Part shown: positions 43,380-53,425 of the stretch, piece by piece
How the letters are laid out: every line of letters starts with the position of its first letter
How positions within the stretch are numbered: position 1 is the stretch's first letter
Origin: Polaribacter sp. NJDZ03
Lineage (GTDB): Bacteria > Bacteroidota > Bacteroidia > Flavobacteriales > Flavobacteriaceae
Reading direction: 5' to 3'
DNA: 64,000 nucleotides
Assembly (NCBI RefSeq): GCF_019263805.1
Contig: NZ_CP079195.1
Span: 2,839,001-2,903,000 of the forward strand
Program-made: the position numbers and the translations under genes
Notes under the pieces: generated by a model
Told to the model about the DNA's origin: nothing
Database searches by the model: none
The model's input: the letters and a program-made list of their open reading frames with translations, nothing else

Positions 43380-45644
43380 ATGACACAAAAGAAAACAACA
43401 GATTTTAAAAAATATATTAAATGGTTTTGGTTGCTAATTCTAGGTGGGTTTGCAGCAGTATTACTATTGTTTTTAATTGCTTCTTGGGGTGGTTTAGGAA
43501 AATTACCAACGTTTGAAGAATTAGAAAATCCAGAAAATAATTTAGCAACAGAAATTATTTCTTCAGATGGTAAAACATTGGGTAAATATGCTACAGAAAA
43601 TAGAACACCTATTAAGTTTAAGGATTTACCAGATAATTTAATAAAAGCTTTAGTAGCAACAGAAGATGAACGTTTTTTTGAGCATTCTGGTATCGATTTT
43701 AAAGGAACTGCAAGAGCTATCTTAAAACCAGGAAGTGGTGGTGCTAGTACAATAACACAGCAACTAGCTAAAATGTTATTTACTGGTAGAGCTTCTAGAA
43801 ATATTTTTTTAAGAGTTGGTCAAAAGGTGAAAGAATGGGTGGTTGCTATAAAATTAGAAAGACAATATACCAAAAATGAAATTCTTACCATGTACTTAAA
43901 TAAGTACGATTTTATAAACCAAGCAGTTGGTATTCGTTCTGCAGCGCGTATTTATTTTGGTAAAGAACCTAAAGAATTAGAGATACAAGAATCTGCAATG
44001 TTGGTAGGGATGTTAAAAAATGCATCACTATTTAACCCTTTAAGAAGAGCCGAACGAGTAAAAAATCGTAGAGATGTTGTGTTAAAACAAATGAATCGTA
44101 GCGAGTTTCTGTCTGAACAAGAAAAAGATTCTTTACAGGCATTGGCTTTAGGTTTAGATATTCATAAAGAAGGACACAGTGATGGTTCTGCAACTTATTT
44201 TAGAACATATTTGCAAAAATATTTAAGAAAATGGGTGGAAGAAAATCCAAAACCAAACGGAGAAGAATATAATATTTTTAGAGATGGTTTAAAGATTTAT
44301 GTAACGATAGATTCTAGAATGCAAAAATATGCAGAAGAAGCTATTGAAGAACACATGTCTAATTTACAATCTTATTTTTTTACAGAGCAGAAAAGAAATA
44401 AAACAGCTCCTTTTTATGACATAGATGAATCTGAAATTAATAGAATTTTAGAAAGAGCTAAGAAAAATTCTGACAGATATAAAAGATTAAAAATTGCAGG
44501 AAAATCTACAAAATATATCGATGAAGTTTTTAAAACCAAAACGGAAATGAGTGTTTTTTCTTGGAAAGGTGATATTGATACCATTATGTCTCCAATAGAT
44601 TCTTTAAGATATTACAAATACTTTTTACGTTCTGGCTTGTTGTCTATAGAGCCACAATCTGGTCATATTAAAGCTTGGGTAGGTGGTATTAATAACAAAC
44701 ATTTTAAATATGATGCAGTTGCGCAACAGAAAAGACAAGTAGGTTCTACCTTTAAGCCATTTGTATATGCTGCTGCAATTAATCAATTAAAATTATCTCC
44801 TTGTGATGAGTTTCCAAACATACCTTATACAATTCCAAAAGGAAAATATGGAATACCTAAAGCTTGGACTCCAGAAAATGCAAGTAGAAAGTATGGTGGT
44901 ATGCTAAGTTTAAAAGATGGTTTAGCAGGTTCTGTAAATACAATGTCTGTAAGATTAATAGATATGGTTGGTCCAGAGAATGTAGTGCGTTTAGCAAAAT
45001 CTGCTGGTATAGAGAGTGATATTCCTGCAAATCCTTCTATTGCATTAGGTGCCGTAGATTTATCATTATTAGAAATGGTAAGTGCATATGCTACTTTTGC
45101 AAATCAAGGTTTACGTGTTGCTCCAATGATTTTAACAAGAATTGAAGATAAAAACGGAACTGTTTTAGAAGAATTCACACCAGAAACAAAAGAAGTTTTA
45201 AGCGAAGAATCTGCTTATGTTGTGTTAGATTTATTAAAGGGAGTTACCCAATCTGGTTCTGGTGTTCGTTTACGTTTACCTTGGAAAAAAGCAGATTACG
45301 TTACAGGGCATCCTTATAAATTTACAAACCCAATTGCAGGTAAAACAGGTACCACTCAAAATCAATCTGATGGGTGGTTTATGGGGATTGTACCTAATTT
45401 AGCAACAGGTGTTTGGACTGGTGGAGAAGATAGAGCAACTCATTTTGCTGGTATTGCAAAAGGACAAGGAGCTACAATGGCTTTACCTTCTTGGGCGTTA
45501 TATATGCAAAAAGTATATGCGGATGAAACGTTAAATGTGAGTAAGAAAGATTTTGAAAAACCAGATAATTTATCAATCAATATTAATTGTAATGATACAT
45601 CTGATGATAACGATGCTCCTATAGAAGAAGATACCGATTTTTAG
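43380..45644 (+). CDS. mrcA: Class A penicillin-binding protein 1A
   Basis: 754 residues. One N-terminal membrane helix (about 14-35), a glycosyltransferase-51 domain with the catalytic Glu in ATEDERFFEHSG (Glu95) and GASTITQQLAKMLF, then a transpeptidase domain with SxxK in GSTFKPFVYAAA, SVN and KTGTTQ. It polymerises and crosslinks peptidoglycan. The C-terminus is acidic (DDNDAPIEEDTDF). Followed by a terminator. Confidence 0.95.
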   Translation: MTQKKTTDFKKYIKWFWLLILGGFAAVLLLFLIASWGGLGKLPTFEELENPENNLATEIISSDGKTLGKYATENRTPIKFKDLPDNLIKALVATEDERFFEHSGIDFKGTARAILKPGSGGASTITQQLAKMLFTGRASRNIFLRVGQKVKEWVVAIKLERQYTKNEILTMYLNKYDFINQAVGIRSAARIYFGKEPKELEIQESAMLVGMLKNASLFNPLRRAERVKNRRDVVLKQMNRSEFLSEQEKDSLQALALGLDIHKEGHSDGSATYFRTYLQKYLRKWVEENPKPNGEEYNIFRDGLKIYVTIDSRMQKYAEEAIEEHMSNLQSYFFTEQKRNKTAPFYDIDESEINRILERAKKNSDRYKRLKIAGKSTKYIDEVFKTKTEMSVFSWKGDIDTIMSPIDSLRYYKYFLRSGLLSIEPQSGHIKAWVGGINNKHFKYDAVAQQKRQVGSTFKPFVYAAAINQLKLSPCDEFPNIPYTIPKGKYGIPKAWTPENASRKYGGMLSLKDGLAGSVNTMSVRLIDMVGPENVVRLAKSAGIESDIPANPSIALGAVDLSLLEMVSAYATFANQGLRVAPMILTRIEDKNGTVLEEFTPETKEVLSEESAYVVLDLLKGVTQSGSGVRLRLPWKKADYVTGHPYKFTNPIAGKTGTTQNQSDGWFMGIVPNLATGVWTGGEDRATHFAGIAKGQGATMALPSWALYMQKVYADETLNVSKKDFEKPDNLSININCNDTSDDNDAPIEEDTDF

Positions 45645-45653
45645 TCTAAAAAG

Positions 45654-45679
45654 AATCTCCTAATATTTAGGAGATTTTT
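45654..45679 (+). terminator. Rho-independent terminator after the PBP1A gene
   Basis: AATCTCCTAA (45654-45663) pairs with TTAGGAGATT (45667-45676) followed by T residues. Confidence 0.85.
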
Positions 45680-45778
45680 GTTTCAATAAATTCTTTATTT
45701 TGCATTAAATTTATTTTTTAGTAAATTACAAGAATGTCGCTTCGCGTTTAGTCGGGAAGTTCTAAAACACGAACAATT

Positions 45779-46480
45779 ATGATCAATAAAGAAGTAAACA
45801 ACGTAGAAGATGCTTTAAAAGGTGTTAAAAATGGAATGACTTTTATGTTGGGTGGTTTTGGTTTATGTGGAATTCCAGAAAATGCAATTGCTCAATTGGT
45901 AAAACTAGATGTTAGAGATGTTACTTGTATTTCTAACAATGCAGGTGTAGATGATTTTGGTTTAGGATTATTGCTTCAAAATAAACAAATCAAAAAAATG
46001 ATTTCTTCATATGTAGGAGAAAATGAAGAGTTTGAACGTCAAATGTTATCTGGAGAATTAGAAGTAGAGTTAACTCCGCAAGGAACGTTAGCAGAAAAAT
46101 GTAGAGCTGCACAAGCTGGTTTCCCAGCATTTTATACGCCTGCAGGTTACGGAACAGAAGTTGCAGAAGGAAAAGAAACCAGAGAGTTTGATGGTAAAAT
46201 GTATGTTTTAGAACCTGCTTTTAAGGCTGATTTTGCCTTTGTTAAAGCTTGGAAAGGAGATGCTGCTGGAAACTTAATTTTTAAAGGAACTTCTAGAAAT
46301 TTTAATCCGAATATGTGCGGCGCCGCAACAATTACTGTGGCTGAAGTAGAAGAAATAGTTGAAGTTGGTGAATTAGACCCCAACAATATTCATATTCCCG
46401 GAATATTTGTACAACGTATTTTTCAAGGTAAAGATTACGAGAAAAGAATAGAACAAAGAACGGTGCGTAATCGCGAATAA
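45779..46480 (+). CDS. scoA: 3-oxoacid CoA-transferase subunit A
   Basis: 233 residues, family I CoA-transferase alpha subunit: [19 protein letters not shown] near the N-terminus and [19 protein letters not shown] near residue 155. With subunit B it transfers CoA between succinyl-CoA and acetoacetate. Subunit B follows after an unusually long 146-base gap that contains repeat-like DNA. Confidence 0.95.
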   Translation: MINKEVNNVEDALKGVKNGMTFMLGGFGLCGIPENAIAQLVKLDVRDVTCISNNAGVDDFGLGLLLQNKQIKKMISSYVGENEEFERQMLSGELEVELTPQGTLAEKCRAAQAGFPAFYTPAGYGTEVAEGKETREFDGKMYVLEPAFKADFAFVKAWKGDAAGNLIFKGTSRNFNPNMCGAATITVAEVEEIVEVGELDPNNIHIPGIFVQRIFQGKDYEKRIEQRTVRNRE

Positions 46481-46513
46481 TTATTCGTTTGTTATTCCTG
46501 CCTAGACAGGGAT
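46474..46513. repeat. Palindromes in the scoA-scoB gap
   Basis: CGAATAATTATTCG (46474-46487) is a perfect 14-base palindrome covering the scoA stop codon, and ATTCCTG-CCTAGA-CAGGGAT (46494-46513) is a near-perfect inverted repeat of the kind seen in flavobacterial extragenic elements. Confidence 0.6.
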
Positions 46514-46626
46514 TGATACTGTATTAATTTGAAATTAATTAGAGAGTTTTGTTTTTACAAGAATCACATTAGATCGAATTAATACATTTTCTAATTACCA
46601 AATTTATTAATTTTCAAATTAGTACT

Positions 46627-47280
46627 ATGTTAGACAAAATAGGAATTGCAAAGCGAATCGCTCAAGAAGTTCAAAACGGATTTTATGTAAACTTAGGTAT
46701 TGGTATTCCAACCTTGGTTGCTAATTACGTACGTGAAGATATTGAGGTTGAATTTCAAAGTGAAAATGGTGTTCTAGGCATGGGCCCTTTTCCTTTTGAT
46801 GGTGAAGAAGATGCAGATATTATAAATGCTGGTAAACAAACGATAACGACGATGCCTGGAGCAAGTTTTTTCGATTCTTCAATGAGTTTTGCTATGATTC
46901 GTGGTAAACATGTAGATTTAACTATTTTGGGAGCCATGGAAGTTGCTGAAAATGGTGATATTGCCAATTGGAAAATTCCAGGTAAAATGGTAAAAGGAAT
47001 GGGAGGTGCAATGGATTTAGTTGCATCTGCAGAAAATATTATTGTTGCCATGATGCACACCAATAAACGTGGTGAATCTAAAGTTTTAAAGAAATGTTCT
47101 TTGCCTTTAACGGGAGTTGGTTGTGTAACAAAAATAGTAACAAACTTAGCATTTTTAGAAGTAAGAGACAACGTGTTTCATTTGTTAGAAAGAGCTCCTG
47201 GCGTTTCTGTAGAAGATATTAAGAATGCAACAGAAGGAACCTTAATTGTAAATGGAGAAATACCAGAAATGAAGTTTTAA
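46627..47280 (+). CDS. scoB: 3-oxoacid CoA-transferase subunit B
   Basis: 217 residues with the catalytic glutamate Glu46 in SENGVLGMGP, GIGIPTLVANYV before it, and TILGAMEVAENGDIANWKIP further on. Partner of ScoA in ketone-body-type acetoacetate activation. A small membrane protein gene starts one base after its stop. Confidence 0.95.
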   Translation: MLDKIGIAKRIAQEVQNGFYVNLGIGIPTLVANYVREDIEVEFQSENGVLGMGPFPFDGEEDADIINAGKQTITTMPGASFFDSSMSFAMIRGKHVDLTILGAMEVAENGDIANWKIPGKMVKGMGGAMDLVASAENIIVAMMHTNKRGESKVLKKCSLPLTGVGCVTKIVTNLAFLEVRDNVFHLLERAPGVSVEDIKNATEGTLIVNGEIPEMKF

Positions 47281-47281
47281 T

Positions 47282-47512
47282 ATGAAGTTATTTAAAAAAA
47301 CATATTGGTTAATTTATCCCATTCTAATTGTGTTGTTTATGTTGATTTTTGATCAATTTTATACCTCGGATAATTTCCCTTTAAAAGCGGCAATTAGTGC
47401 TGTTTTAGCATTTATCATATCGCCAAGAAAAAAAATAATTCTAACCCAAACAGGAAAGAAAAAGCAAATTACTTGGATCTTTTTAAAGAATCCAATAGTG
47501 CTAGAGCAATAA
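47282..47512 (+). CDS. Small two-helix membrane protein of unknown function
   Basis: 76 residues; two hydrophobic helices (WLIYPILIVLFMLIF at about 9-23 and AAISAVLAFIIS at about 36-47), then a basic cytosolic-looking tail (PRKKIILTQTGKKKQ). The ATG follows the scoB stop by one base, so translation is probably coupled. I do not recognise a family. Confidence 0.65.
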   Translation: MKLFKKTYWLIYPILIVLFMLIFDQFYTSDNFPLKAAISAVLAFIISPRKKIILTQTGKKKQITWIFLKNPIVLEQ

Positions 47513-47559
47513 ATTAAAAATAAGAGTGTTTTCCTTTATCAGGAAATTAAAAAGCATAC

Positions 47560-48321
47560 ATGAAGATAATATCATACAACGTAAACGGCATTAGAGCCGC
47601 ATTAAAAAAAGGATTTTTAGATTGGTTAGAAGCCGCAAATCCAGATGTAATTTGCATACAAGAAACCAAAGCACATAAAGAACAATTAGATCTTACCGAT
47701 TTTGAAAATGCAGGTTATCCGTATCATTATTGGTTTTCTGCACAGAAAAAAGGATACTCTTCTGTAGCCATTTTTTGTAAAGAAAAACCAAACCATATTG
47801 AGTATGGAACCGGAATTGAATCTATGGATTTTGAAGGTAGAAATTTGCGAGTAGACTTTGATGGTGTTTCTGTAATGAGCTTGTATTTGCCTTCTGGAAC
47901 AAATTCTGAAAGATTAGACTTTAAGTTTAAATACATGGATGAATTTCAAGAATACATCAATAATTTAAAACTCGAAATTCCGAATTTAGTAATCTGTGGA
48001 GATTATAACATTTGTCATGAAGAAATTGATATTCACAATCCGAAAATGAAAAACGTTTCCGGCTTTTTGCCAGAAGAAAGAACATGGATTGGTGAATTTA
48101 TTAAGAGCGGATTTATAGATAGTTTTCGTTTTTTAAATCAAGAAAAACAAGAATATTCTTGGTGGAGTTACAGAGCAAATTCTAGAGCAAATAATAAAGG
48201 TTGGCGCTTAGATTATGCGATGGTTTCAGAACCTCTAAAAGAAAAAATTTCTAGAGCATATATTTTGCCAGAAGCAAAACATTCAGACCATTGTCCAATA
48301 GCTGTAGAACTTGATATTTAA
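47560..48321 (+). CDS. xth: Exodeoxyribonuclease III
   Basis: 253 residues of the ExoIII/AP endonuclease family: MKIISYNVNGIRAALKKG, the metal-binding Glu in CIQETKAHKEQLD, CGDYNICHEEIDIHNPK and the C-terminal KHSDHCPIAVEL with the catalytic Asp-His. It repairs abasic sites and degrades DNA 3' ends. Confidence 0.95.
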   Translation: MKIISYNVNGIRAALKKGFLDWLEAANPDVICIQETKAHKEQLDLTDFENAGYPYHYWFSAQKKGYSSVAIFCKEKPNHIEYGTGIESMDFEGRNLRVDFDGVSVMSLYLPSGTNSERLDFKFKYMDEFQEYINNLKLEIPNLVICGDYNICHEEIDIHNPKMKNVSGFLPEERTWIGEFIKSGFIDSFRFLNQEKQEYSWWSYRANSRANNKGWRLDYAMVSEPLKEKISRAYILPEAKHSDHCPIAVELDI

Positions 48322-48329
48322 AATAAAAC

Positions 48330-49619
48330 ATGAAGAAACTAATTATATTCCTCCTATTAACTAGTCCTATTTTTTCACAAGTAAAAAAAGATACTTTATT
48401 TATAACCAAAGACACCTTACAAAAACCTATTAGAAAAAGTTTTTTTTCTGATGCAGATTTAAATGCAATTGATAGCTTATTGGTCGATGAAAAATTTAAT
48501 TCGGCATTGGTAGATTCGTTAAGTTACGTAATAAATGATATAGATATTATAGGAAACACAAGCACTGTTTTAACAACAGATTTGTTAAAATCACGTCTTA
48601 CTGCTTTAAATAATAAAACGCCTTTTAATTTAGCATTTAATCCTTCTTTAGAACAGGTAATTAATAGTTACTTGTTACACCGTAAAAGATACTATCCTGC
48701 TTTAATGGCAAAAGCAAAATACTATTTTCCAATGTTTGAGCAATATCTAGATCAATATGATATTCCTTTAGAAATGAAATATTTGGCTATTGTAGAATCT
48801 GCTTTAAGACCAAAAATTAAGTCTGGAGCTGGTGCAACAGGTTTGTGGCAATTTATGTATGGTACGGGAGTAGAGTTCGATTTAAAAGTGAGTTCTTATG
48901 TAGATGAGCGCCAAGATCCTGTAAAAGCAACCATTGCTGCTTGTAAATATTTAAGTCAGTTATTTACTGTTTTTGGAGATTGGGATTTAGCTTTAGCGGC
49001 CTACAATTCTGGACCTGGAAATGTAAGAAAAGCAATAAAACGTTCTGGTGGGTATACAAATTATTGGAATATAAGACCTTATTTACCAAGAGAAACGGCA
49101 AGTTATGTACCTGCTTTTTATGCAACTATGTATATTTTTGAATATGCAAATGAACATAATATTTATTCTGAGCTTCCTCAGTTTTTTGATTTTCAGACAG
49201 ATACAATTCATGTTAAAAGAACCATTAGTTTCGATCAAATTTCAGAGAAGATTGCCATTGATGAAGATGTTTTGTCTGAGCTAAACCCGTCTTATAAATT
49301 AGATATTATTCCGTTTGTAAAAGACAAAAATTATGCTTTAATATTACCAAGTAGCAAGGTTATTGAGTTTTTAGATAAGGAAAAAGAAATTTATGCTTTG
49401 GCAGATACAGATGATGCGCAAAGAGAAAAGCCTTTACCTAAGTATTTTGAAATGGATCAACGTATACGTTACAGAGTAAAAAATGGAGATTTCTTGGGTA
49501 AAATAGCAAATAAATTTGGGGTTCGTGTAAGTGATCTTAAACGTTGGAATAGTTTAAAGACAAGCCGATTAAAAATAGGGCAAAGATTGTCTGTTTATCC
49601 AAAGAAAATAGGAAGGTAA
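48330..49619 (+). CDS. mltD: MltD-like lytic transglycosylase with LysM domain
   Basis: 429 residues. Signal peptide (MKKLIIFLLLTSPIFSQ), a lytic transglycosylase domain with catalytic Glu in LAIVESALRPKIKSGAGATG and the AYNSGPGNVRKAIKRSG motif, then a C-terminal LysM domain (YRVKNGDFLGKIANKFGV, about residues 380-425). It cleaves peptidoglycan in the periplasm. Starts eight bases after xth. Confidence 0.93.
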   Translation: MKKLIIFLLLTSPIFSQVKKDTLFITKDTLQKPIRKSFFSDADLNAIDSLLVDEKFNSALVDSLSYVINDIDIIGNTSTVLTTDLLKSRLTALNNKTPFNLAFNPSLEQVINSYLLHRKRYYPALMAKAKYYFPMFEQYLDQYDIPLEMKYLAIVESALRPKIKSGAGATGLWQFMYGTGVEFDLKVSSYVDERQDPVKATIAACKYLSQLFTVFGDWDLALAAYNSGPGNVRKAIKRSGGYTNYWNIRPYLPRETASYVPAFYATMYIFEYANEHNIYSELPQFFDFQTDTIHVKRTISFDQISEKIAIDEDVLSELNPSYKLDIIPFVKDKNYALILPSSKVIEFLDKEKEIYALADTDDAQREKPLPKYFEMDQRIRYRVKNGDFLGKIANKFGVRVSDLKRWNSLKTSRLKIGQRLSVYPKKIGR

Positions 49620-49804
49620 ATACTGTTTAAAGAAAGAAAAAAGTAATAAAAACTCCCCTAAAAGATACCTAATAGACCTGCTTTAAAGTATTTCTAAAAA
49701 CATTTTTAATTTTCTTTGAAATACTCTAAAAGTGGAACAGTATTTGGTGTATTAAACTTTTAAATGTTAGAACCAACCTTACAACATAAAAAATAACTAA
49801 ACTC

Positions 49805-50791
49805 ATGAAAAAAATATTTACACTACTAGTAATTGCAGTTTTATTAACCTCATGTGATGATGGAAAGGATAAAATTACTTTACGATCATCGGTTGGTAAA
49901 GTAAACAAAGTAATGGTAGTTACCAAGGCTAGTGATTGGGCTGGTGATATTGGTAAAGAAATAAGAAATTCTTTTGGAGAATTAATGGTTGGTTTACCGC
50001 AGCCAGAATCTCTTTTATCTGTATCTCAAGTTGCTCCAAACGGATTTAAAACAATGATGCAAGTTGGTAGAAATATTATGGTTATTGGTGTTGCAGATGA
50101 AGAAAAATACTTTATAAGAAAAAATGTATATGCACAACCACAAACTATTGTTTATGTGTATGCCAAAGACAGAGAAAGTGTAGTAAAACTCTTTAAAAAA
50201 CATCATAAAGAGATTATTAAAACTTTTATTGAATCTGATGTAAACATGCTTCAAAATTTGTTTGCAAAAAATAAATTAGATGATTCTCAATTTAAAACAC
50301 TACAAAATTTAGGGGTTTCATTAACCATTAATAATAAATTTAATACCGTAGATGATACGGGAGATTTTTTATGGTTGCGTCAACATTTATCAAGCGGAAT
50401 TGCAAAAACCGGAAGTAATAATATTTTAGTGTATGCTGTTCCTTTAGTAGATGAAGCACAAGTTTCTGATAGTATTGTAGCTGTTAGAAATAGAATTGGA
50501 AAAAAATACATACCTGGTTCAGATCCAGAAACCATGCACATGATTACCGAGTTAGCATATACTCCTTTTACTTTTGATGCAGTTATAGATGGTAAAAAAG
50601 CGTATGAAACTCGTGGAAAGTGGGAAGTGAAAAACGATTTTATGGCAGGACCATTTTTAAATTACACGGTGGTAGATAAAAAGAACAACCGATTAATTGT
50701 TTTTGAAGGATTTACTTATGCGCCTTCTGTAAATAAAAGAGCTTTTTTGTTTGAATTAGAGGCTATTGCAAAATCTATGAAGATTAAATAA
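49805..50791 (+). CDS. DUF4837 family lipoprotein
   Basis: 328 residues with a lipoprotein signal (IAVLLTSC, Cys17). The body matches the DUF4837 pattern known to me from Bacteroidota (VMVVTKASDWAGDIGKEIR; PQPESLLSVSQVAPNGFK). Function unknown. Convergent with trpS across a bidirectional terminator. Confidence 0.85.
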   Translation: MKKIFTLLVIAVLLTSCDDGKDKITLRSSVGKVNKVMVVTKASDWAGDIGKEIRNSFGELMVGLPQPESLLSVSQVAPNGFKTMMQVGRNIMVIGVADEEKYFIRKNVYAQPQTIVYVYAKDRESVVKLFKKHHKEIIKTFIESDVNMLQNLFAKNKLDDSQFKTLQNLGVSLTINNKFNTVDDTGDFLWLRQHLSSGIAKTGSNNILVYAVPLVDEAQVSDSIVAVRNRIGKKYIPGSDPETMHMITELAYTPFTFDAVIDGKKAYETRGKWEVKNDFMAGPFLNYTVVDKKNNRLIVFEGFTYAPSVNKRAFLFELEAIAKSMKIK

Positions 50792-50805
50792 AAAGGAACT
50801 TATAT

Positions 50806-50840
50806 AAAAAAAACCGAAAGCATTTGCTTTCGGTTTTTTT
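50806..50840. terminator. Bidirectional terminator between the DUF4837 gene and trpS
   Basis: AAAAACCGAAAGCA pairs with TGCTTTCGGTTTTT around a minimal loop, with A/T runs on both sides. Confidence 0.92.
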
Positions 50841-50857
50841 ATGCTTAAAAATATTAT

Positions 50858-51826
50858 TTAGTAACCAATTTTGGCTCTCACTCTTTTTAGAACACCGTTA
50901 GCAACAACAGTTGCTTTTTCTGCTCCAATTTTTAAAGCCTCATCAAGTTCATGCTTATTTTCCATATAATGATTGTAACGATCTCTTATTGGAGAAAACT
51001 GCTCAAGAATCAATTCATATAAAGCTTGTTTTGCATGTCCATACCCATAACCTCCACCTTCGTAGTTTGCTCTCATTTCTGCAATTTGAGTATCTGAAGC
51101 TAGTAATTTATACAATGCAAAAACATTATCTGTATCTGGGTTTTTTGAATCTTCTAAGCCTAAACTATCTGTTTTAATAGCCATTATTTGTTTTCTTAAC
51201 TTTTTGTCTGGTAAGAAAATATTGATAATGTTATTTCTAGATTTACTCATTTTTTCACCATCAATTCCAGGAACTAACTTTGTTCCTTCTTGAATTTCCG
51301 CCTTTGGCGGAACCAATGTTTCCCCAACAATATTATTAAACCTATTGGCAACATCTCGTGTCATTTCTAAATGTTGTAATTGATCTTTACCAACAGGTAC
51401 AATCTCTGCATCATACAATAAAATATCTGCAGCCATTAACATTGGGTAGGTAAATAAACCGGCATTAACATCACCTAATCTATCTGCTTTATCTTTAAAC
51501 CCATGTGCTAATGTTAATCTTTGATACGGAAAAAAACAGCTTAAATACCAAGTCAATTCTGTTGTCTGTGGTATATCACTTTGTCTGTAAAATATTGTTT
51601 TGTTAATGTCTAATCCACAAGCAAGCCAAGTAGCAGCAACACTATATGTGTTTTCTCTTAATTCTTTTCCATCTTTAATCTGGGTTAAAGAATGCATATC
51701 TGCAATAAATATAAAAGATTCATTTCCTGGACTATTTGCCATTTTTATTGCTGGTAAAATAGCTCCTAATAAATTTCCTAAATGTGGAGTTCCTGTGCTT
51801 TGTACACCTGTTAAAATTCTAGACAT
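50858..51826 (-). CDS. trpS: Tryptophanyl-tRNA synthetase
   Basis: 322 residues, class I synthetase: the HIGH-like TPHLGN near residue 13, DMHSLTQ, the tryptophan-recognition region PMLMAADILLY and the KMSKS loop in GEKMSKSRNN. It charges tRNA-Trp. Start at 51826 (MSRILTGVQSTGTPHLG) is the family start and lies behind a full flavobacterial promoter. Confidence 0.97.
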   Translation of the reverse strand: MSRILTGVQSTGTPHLGNLLGAILPAIKMANSPGNESFIFIADMHSLTQIKDGKELRENTYSVAATWLACGLDINKTIFYRQSDIPQTTELTWYLSCFFPYQRLTLAHGFKDKADRLGDVNAGLFTYPMLMAADILLYDAEIVPVGKDQLQHLEMTRDVANRFNNIVGETLVPPKAEIQEGTKLVPGIDGEKMSKSRNNIINIFLPDKKLRKQIMAIKTDSLGLEDSKNPDTDNVFALYKLLASDTQIAEMRANYEGGGYGYGHAKQALYELILEQFSPIRDRYNHYMENKHELDEALKIGAEKATVVANGVLKRVRAKIGY

Positions 51827-51881
51827 TACGTTGTTTTTATCTTTTTTTTTGATGGAGAAATTCTAATTCTCTCTGTAACTA

Positions 51882-51915
51882 CAAAAATAAGGTTTTGTTT
51901 AAGAAAACCTATCAA
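51882..51915 (-). promoter_or_regulatory. trpS promoter
   Basis: On the minus strand TTG (51915-51913), a 23-base spacer and TATTTTTG (51889-51882) fit the flavobacterial consensus; transcription would start roughly 50 bases before the trpS ATG. Confidence 0.65.
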
Positions 51916-52020
51916 ACAAAAGAATATTAGTATTTTTGTTTCTTAGTAGCATTAAGAATAGTAACTTTATTCTTTTAAGTAATTACTAATTTAAATAATC
52001 AAGCAATTTTTTTTGATTTT

Positions 52021-52785
52021 ATGAAATACCTTAAAATCCCTTTTCTTTTAATTTGGCGTTTGTGGTTTTATCTTTTAATGATTGTAACTATTTTAGTGAT
52101 GTCTCCGCTTTTACTAGTATTTACTTTTAAAGAGTCGCATTATCCTATTTTTTGGAGAATTGCTAGAATTTTATCTAAAGTGTTAATTTACGGAATGGGT
52201 TTTCGTTTAAATACGCAATTTGATGAAGAACTAGAGCCGAATAAAAGTTATATGTTTTGCCCAAATCATACTTCTTTAATGGATCCTTTTGTATTGATTG
52301 CCATCAGTAAAAACCCTATTGTATTTGTTGGTAAACAAGAGTTGGTTAAAATACCAGTTTTTGGTTTTTTCTATAAACGAGTTGTTATTATGGTAGATAG
52401 AAACAATCCAGAAAGTAGAAGAAGAGTTTTTAGCATGGCTAAAAAAAGATTGCAAAATGGTGTAAGTATGGCTATTTTTCCTGAAGGATTAGTGCCAGAA
52501 GAAGATGTAATTTTAGCACCATTTAAAAAAGGAGCTTTTAGTTTAGCTATTGAGTATGAGATACCTATTGTGCCGCAAGTTTATTTTGATTGTAAACGTT
52601 TATTTTCTTGGGATATTTTTAAAGGAGGTATGGGTGTTTTTAGAGTACACCAACATAAATTTATTTCTACAAAAGGCCTGTCTACTAAAGATATAGATCA
52701 ATTAAAAGACAAAACATTTGATATTATTTACAATGATTTGGCAAATGACAAAAAGTATATGAAAGATACAAATAGCACAAAATGA
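52021..52785 (+). CDS. plsC: 1-acyl-sn-glycerol-3-phosphate acyltransferase
   Basis: 254 residues with an N-terminal membrane helix pair and the acyltransferase motifs: HTSLMD (HX4D) in NHTSLMDPF, a VMVDRNNPESRR block, FPEGLVPEED and IPIVPQV. It makes phosphatidic acid at the inner membrane. Overlaps the following gene by four bases. Confidence 0.93.
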   Translation: MKYLKIPFLLIWRLWFYLLMIVTILVMSPLLLVFTFKESHYPIFWRIARILSKVLIYGMGFRLNTQFDEELEPNKSYMFCPNHTSLMDPFVLIAISKNPIVFVGKQELVKIPVFGFFYKRVVIMVDRNNPESRRRVFSMAKKRLQNGVSMAIFPEGLVPEEDVILAPFKKGAFSLAIEYEIPIVPQVYFDCKRLFSWDIFKGGMGVFRVHQHKFISTKGLSTKDIDQLKDKTFDIIYNDLANDKKYMKDTNSTK

Positions 52786-53420
52786 GTGTAAAAATAAATC
52801 CAGGATATTCAGAGACAGAAGAACGCTTAAATGTTTGGTCTCATGGTTTAGGCTTGCTTGCAAGTATTATTGTTTTTCCTTTTTTAATAGTAAAAGCAAC
52901 TAACTATGTTAACTTTTGGAACATTACTAGTTTTGTAATTTATGGGTTGAGTTTAATTGTTTTATATGCTGCTTCTACATTTTATCATGCAGCGAAAAAT
53001 CCGAAGAAAAGAAGACGATTAAATATTTTTGATCACGCAGCTATTTACGTTTTAATTGCTGGGAGTTATACGCCTTTTTGCTTAGTAGCTTTAAATTCTG
53101 ATTTAGGTTGGTGGATGTTTATTGCCGTTTGGCTTTTTGCCTTAACAGGCATCATTTTAAAACTATTTTTTACAGGAAGGTTCGATAAGATTTCTACAGC
53201 AATGTATCTTTTAATGGGTTGGCAAATGATGTTTTTTGTAAAACCTTTAATGGAAGCATTAACAAGTTTTAGTTTAAATTTATTAATTGCAGGAGGTGTA
53301 TTTTATACGGTTGGAGCCATTTTATATTCTATCAAAAAACTACCTTACAATCATGCTATTTTTCACGTATTTGTTTTATTAGGTAGCATCAGTCACTTTC
53401 TTGCCATTTATTATTTGTAG
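52782..53420 (+). CDS. Hemolysin III / PAQR family membrane protein
   Basis: 212 residues with seven membrane helices and PAQR residues: NVWSHGLGLLAS, the STFYHAAKNPKKRR Ser-His pair, DHAAIYVLIAGSYTPF and the C-terminal NHAIFHVFVLLGSISHF. Members include YqfA and hemolysin III; possible hydrolase-like activity on lipids. It overlaps plsC by four bases (ATGA). Confidence 0.92.
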   Translation: MSVKINPGYSETEERLNVWSHGLGLLASIIVFPFLIVKATNYVNFWNITSFVIYGLSLIVLYAASTFYHAAKNPKKRRRLNIFDHAAIYVLIAGSYTPFCLVALNSDLGWWMFIAVWLFALTGIILKLFFTGRFDKISTAMYLLMGWQMMFFVKPLMEALTSFSLNLLIAGGVFYTVGAILYSIKKLPYNHAIFHVFVLLGSISHFLAIYYL

Positions 53421-53425
53421 ATATT

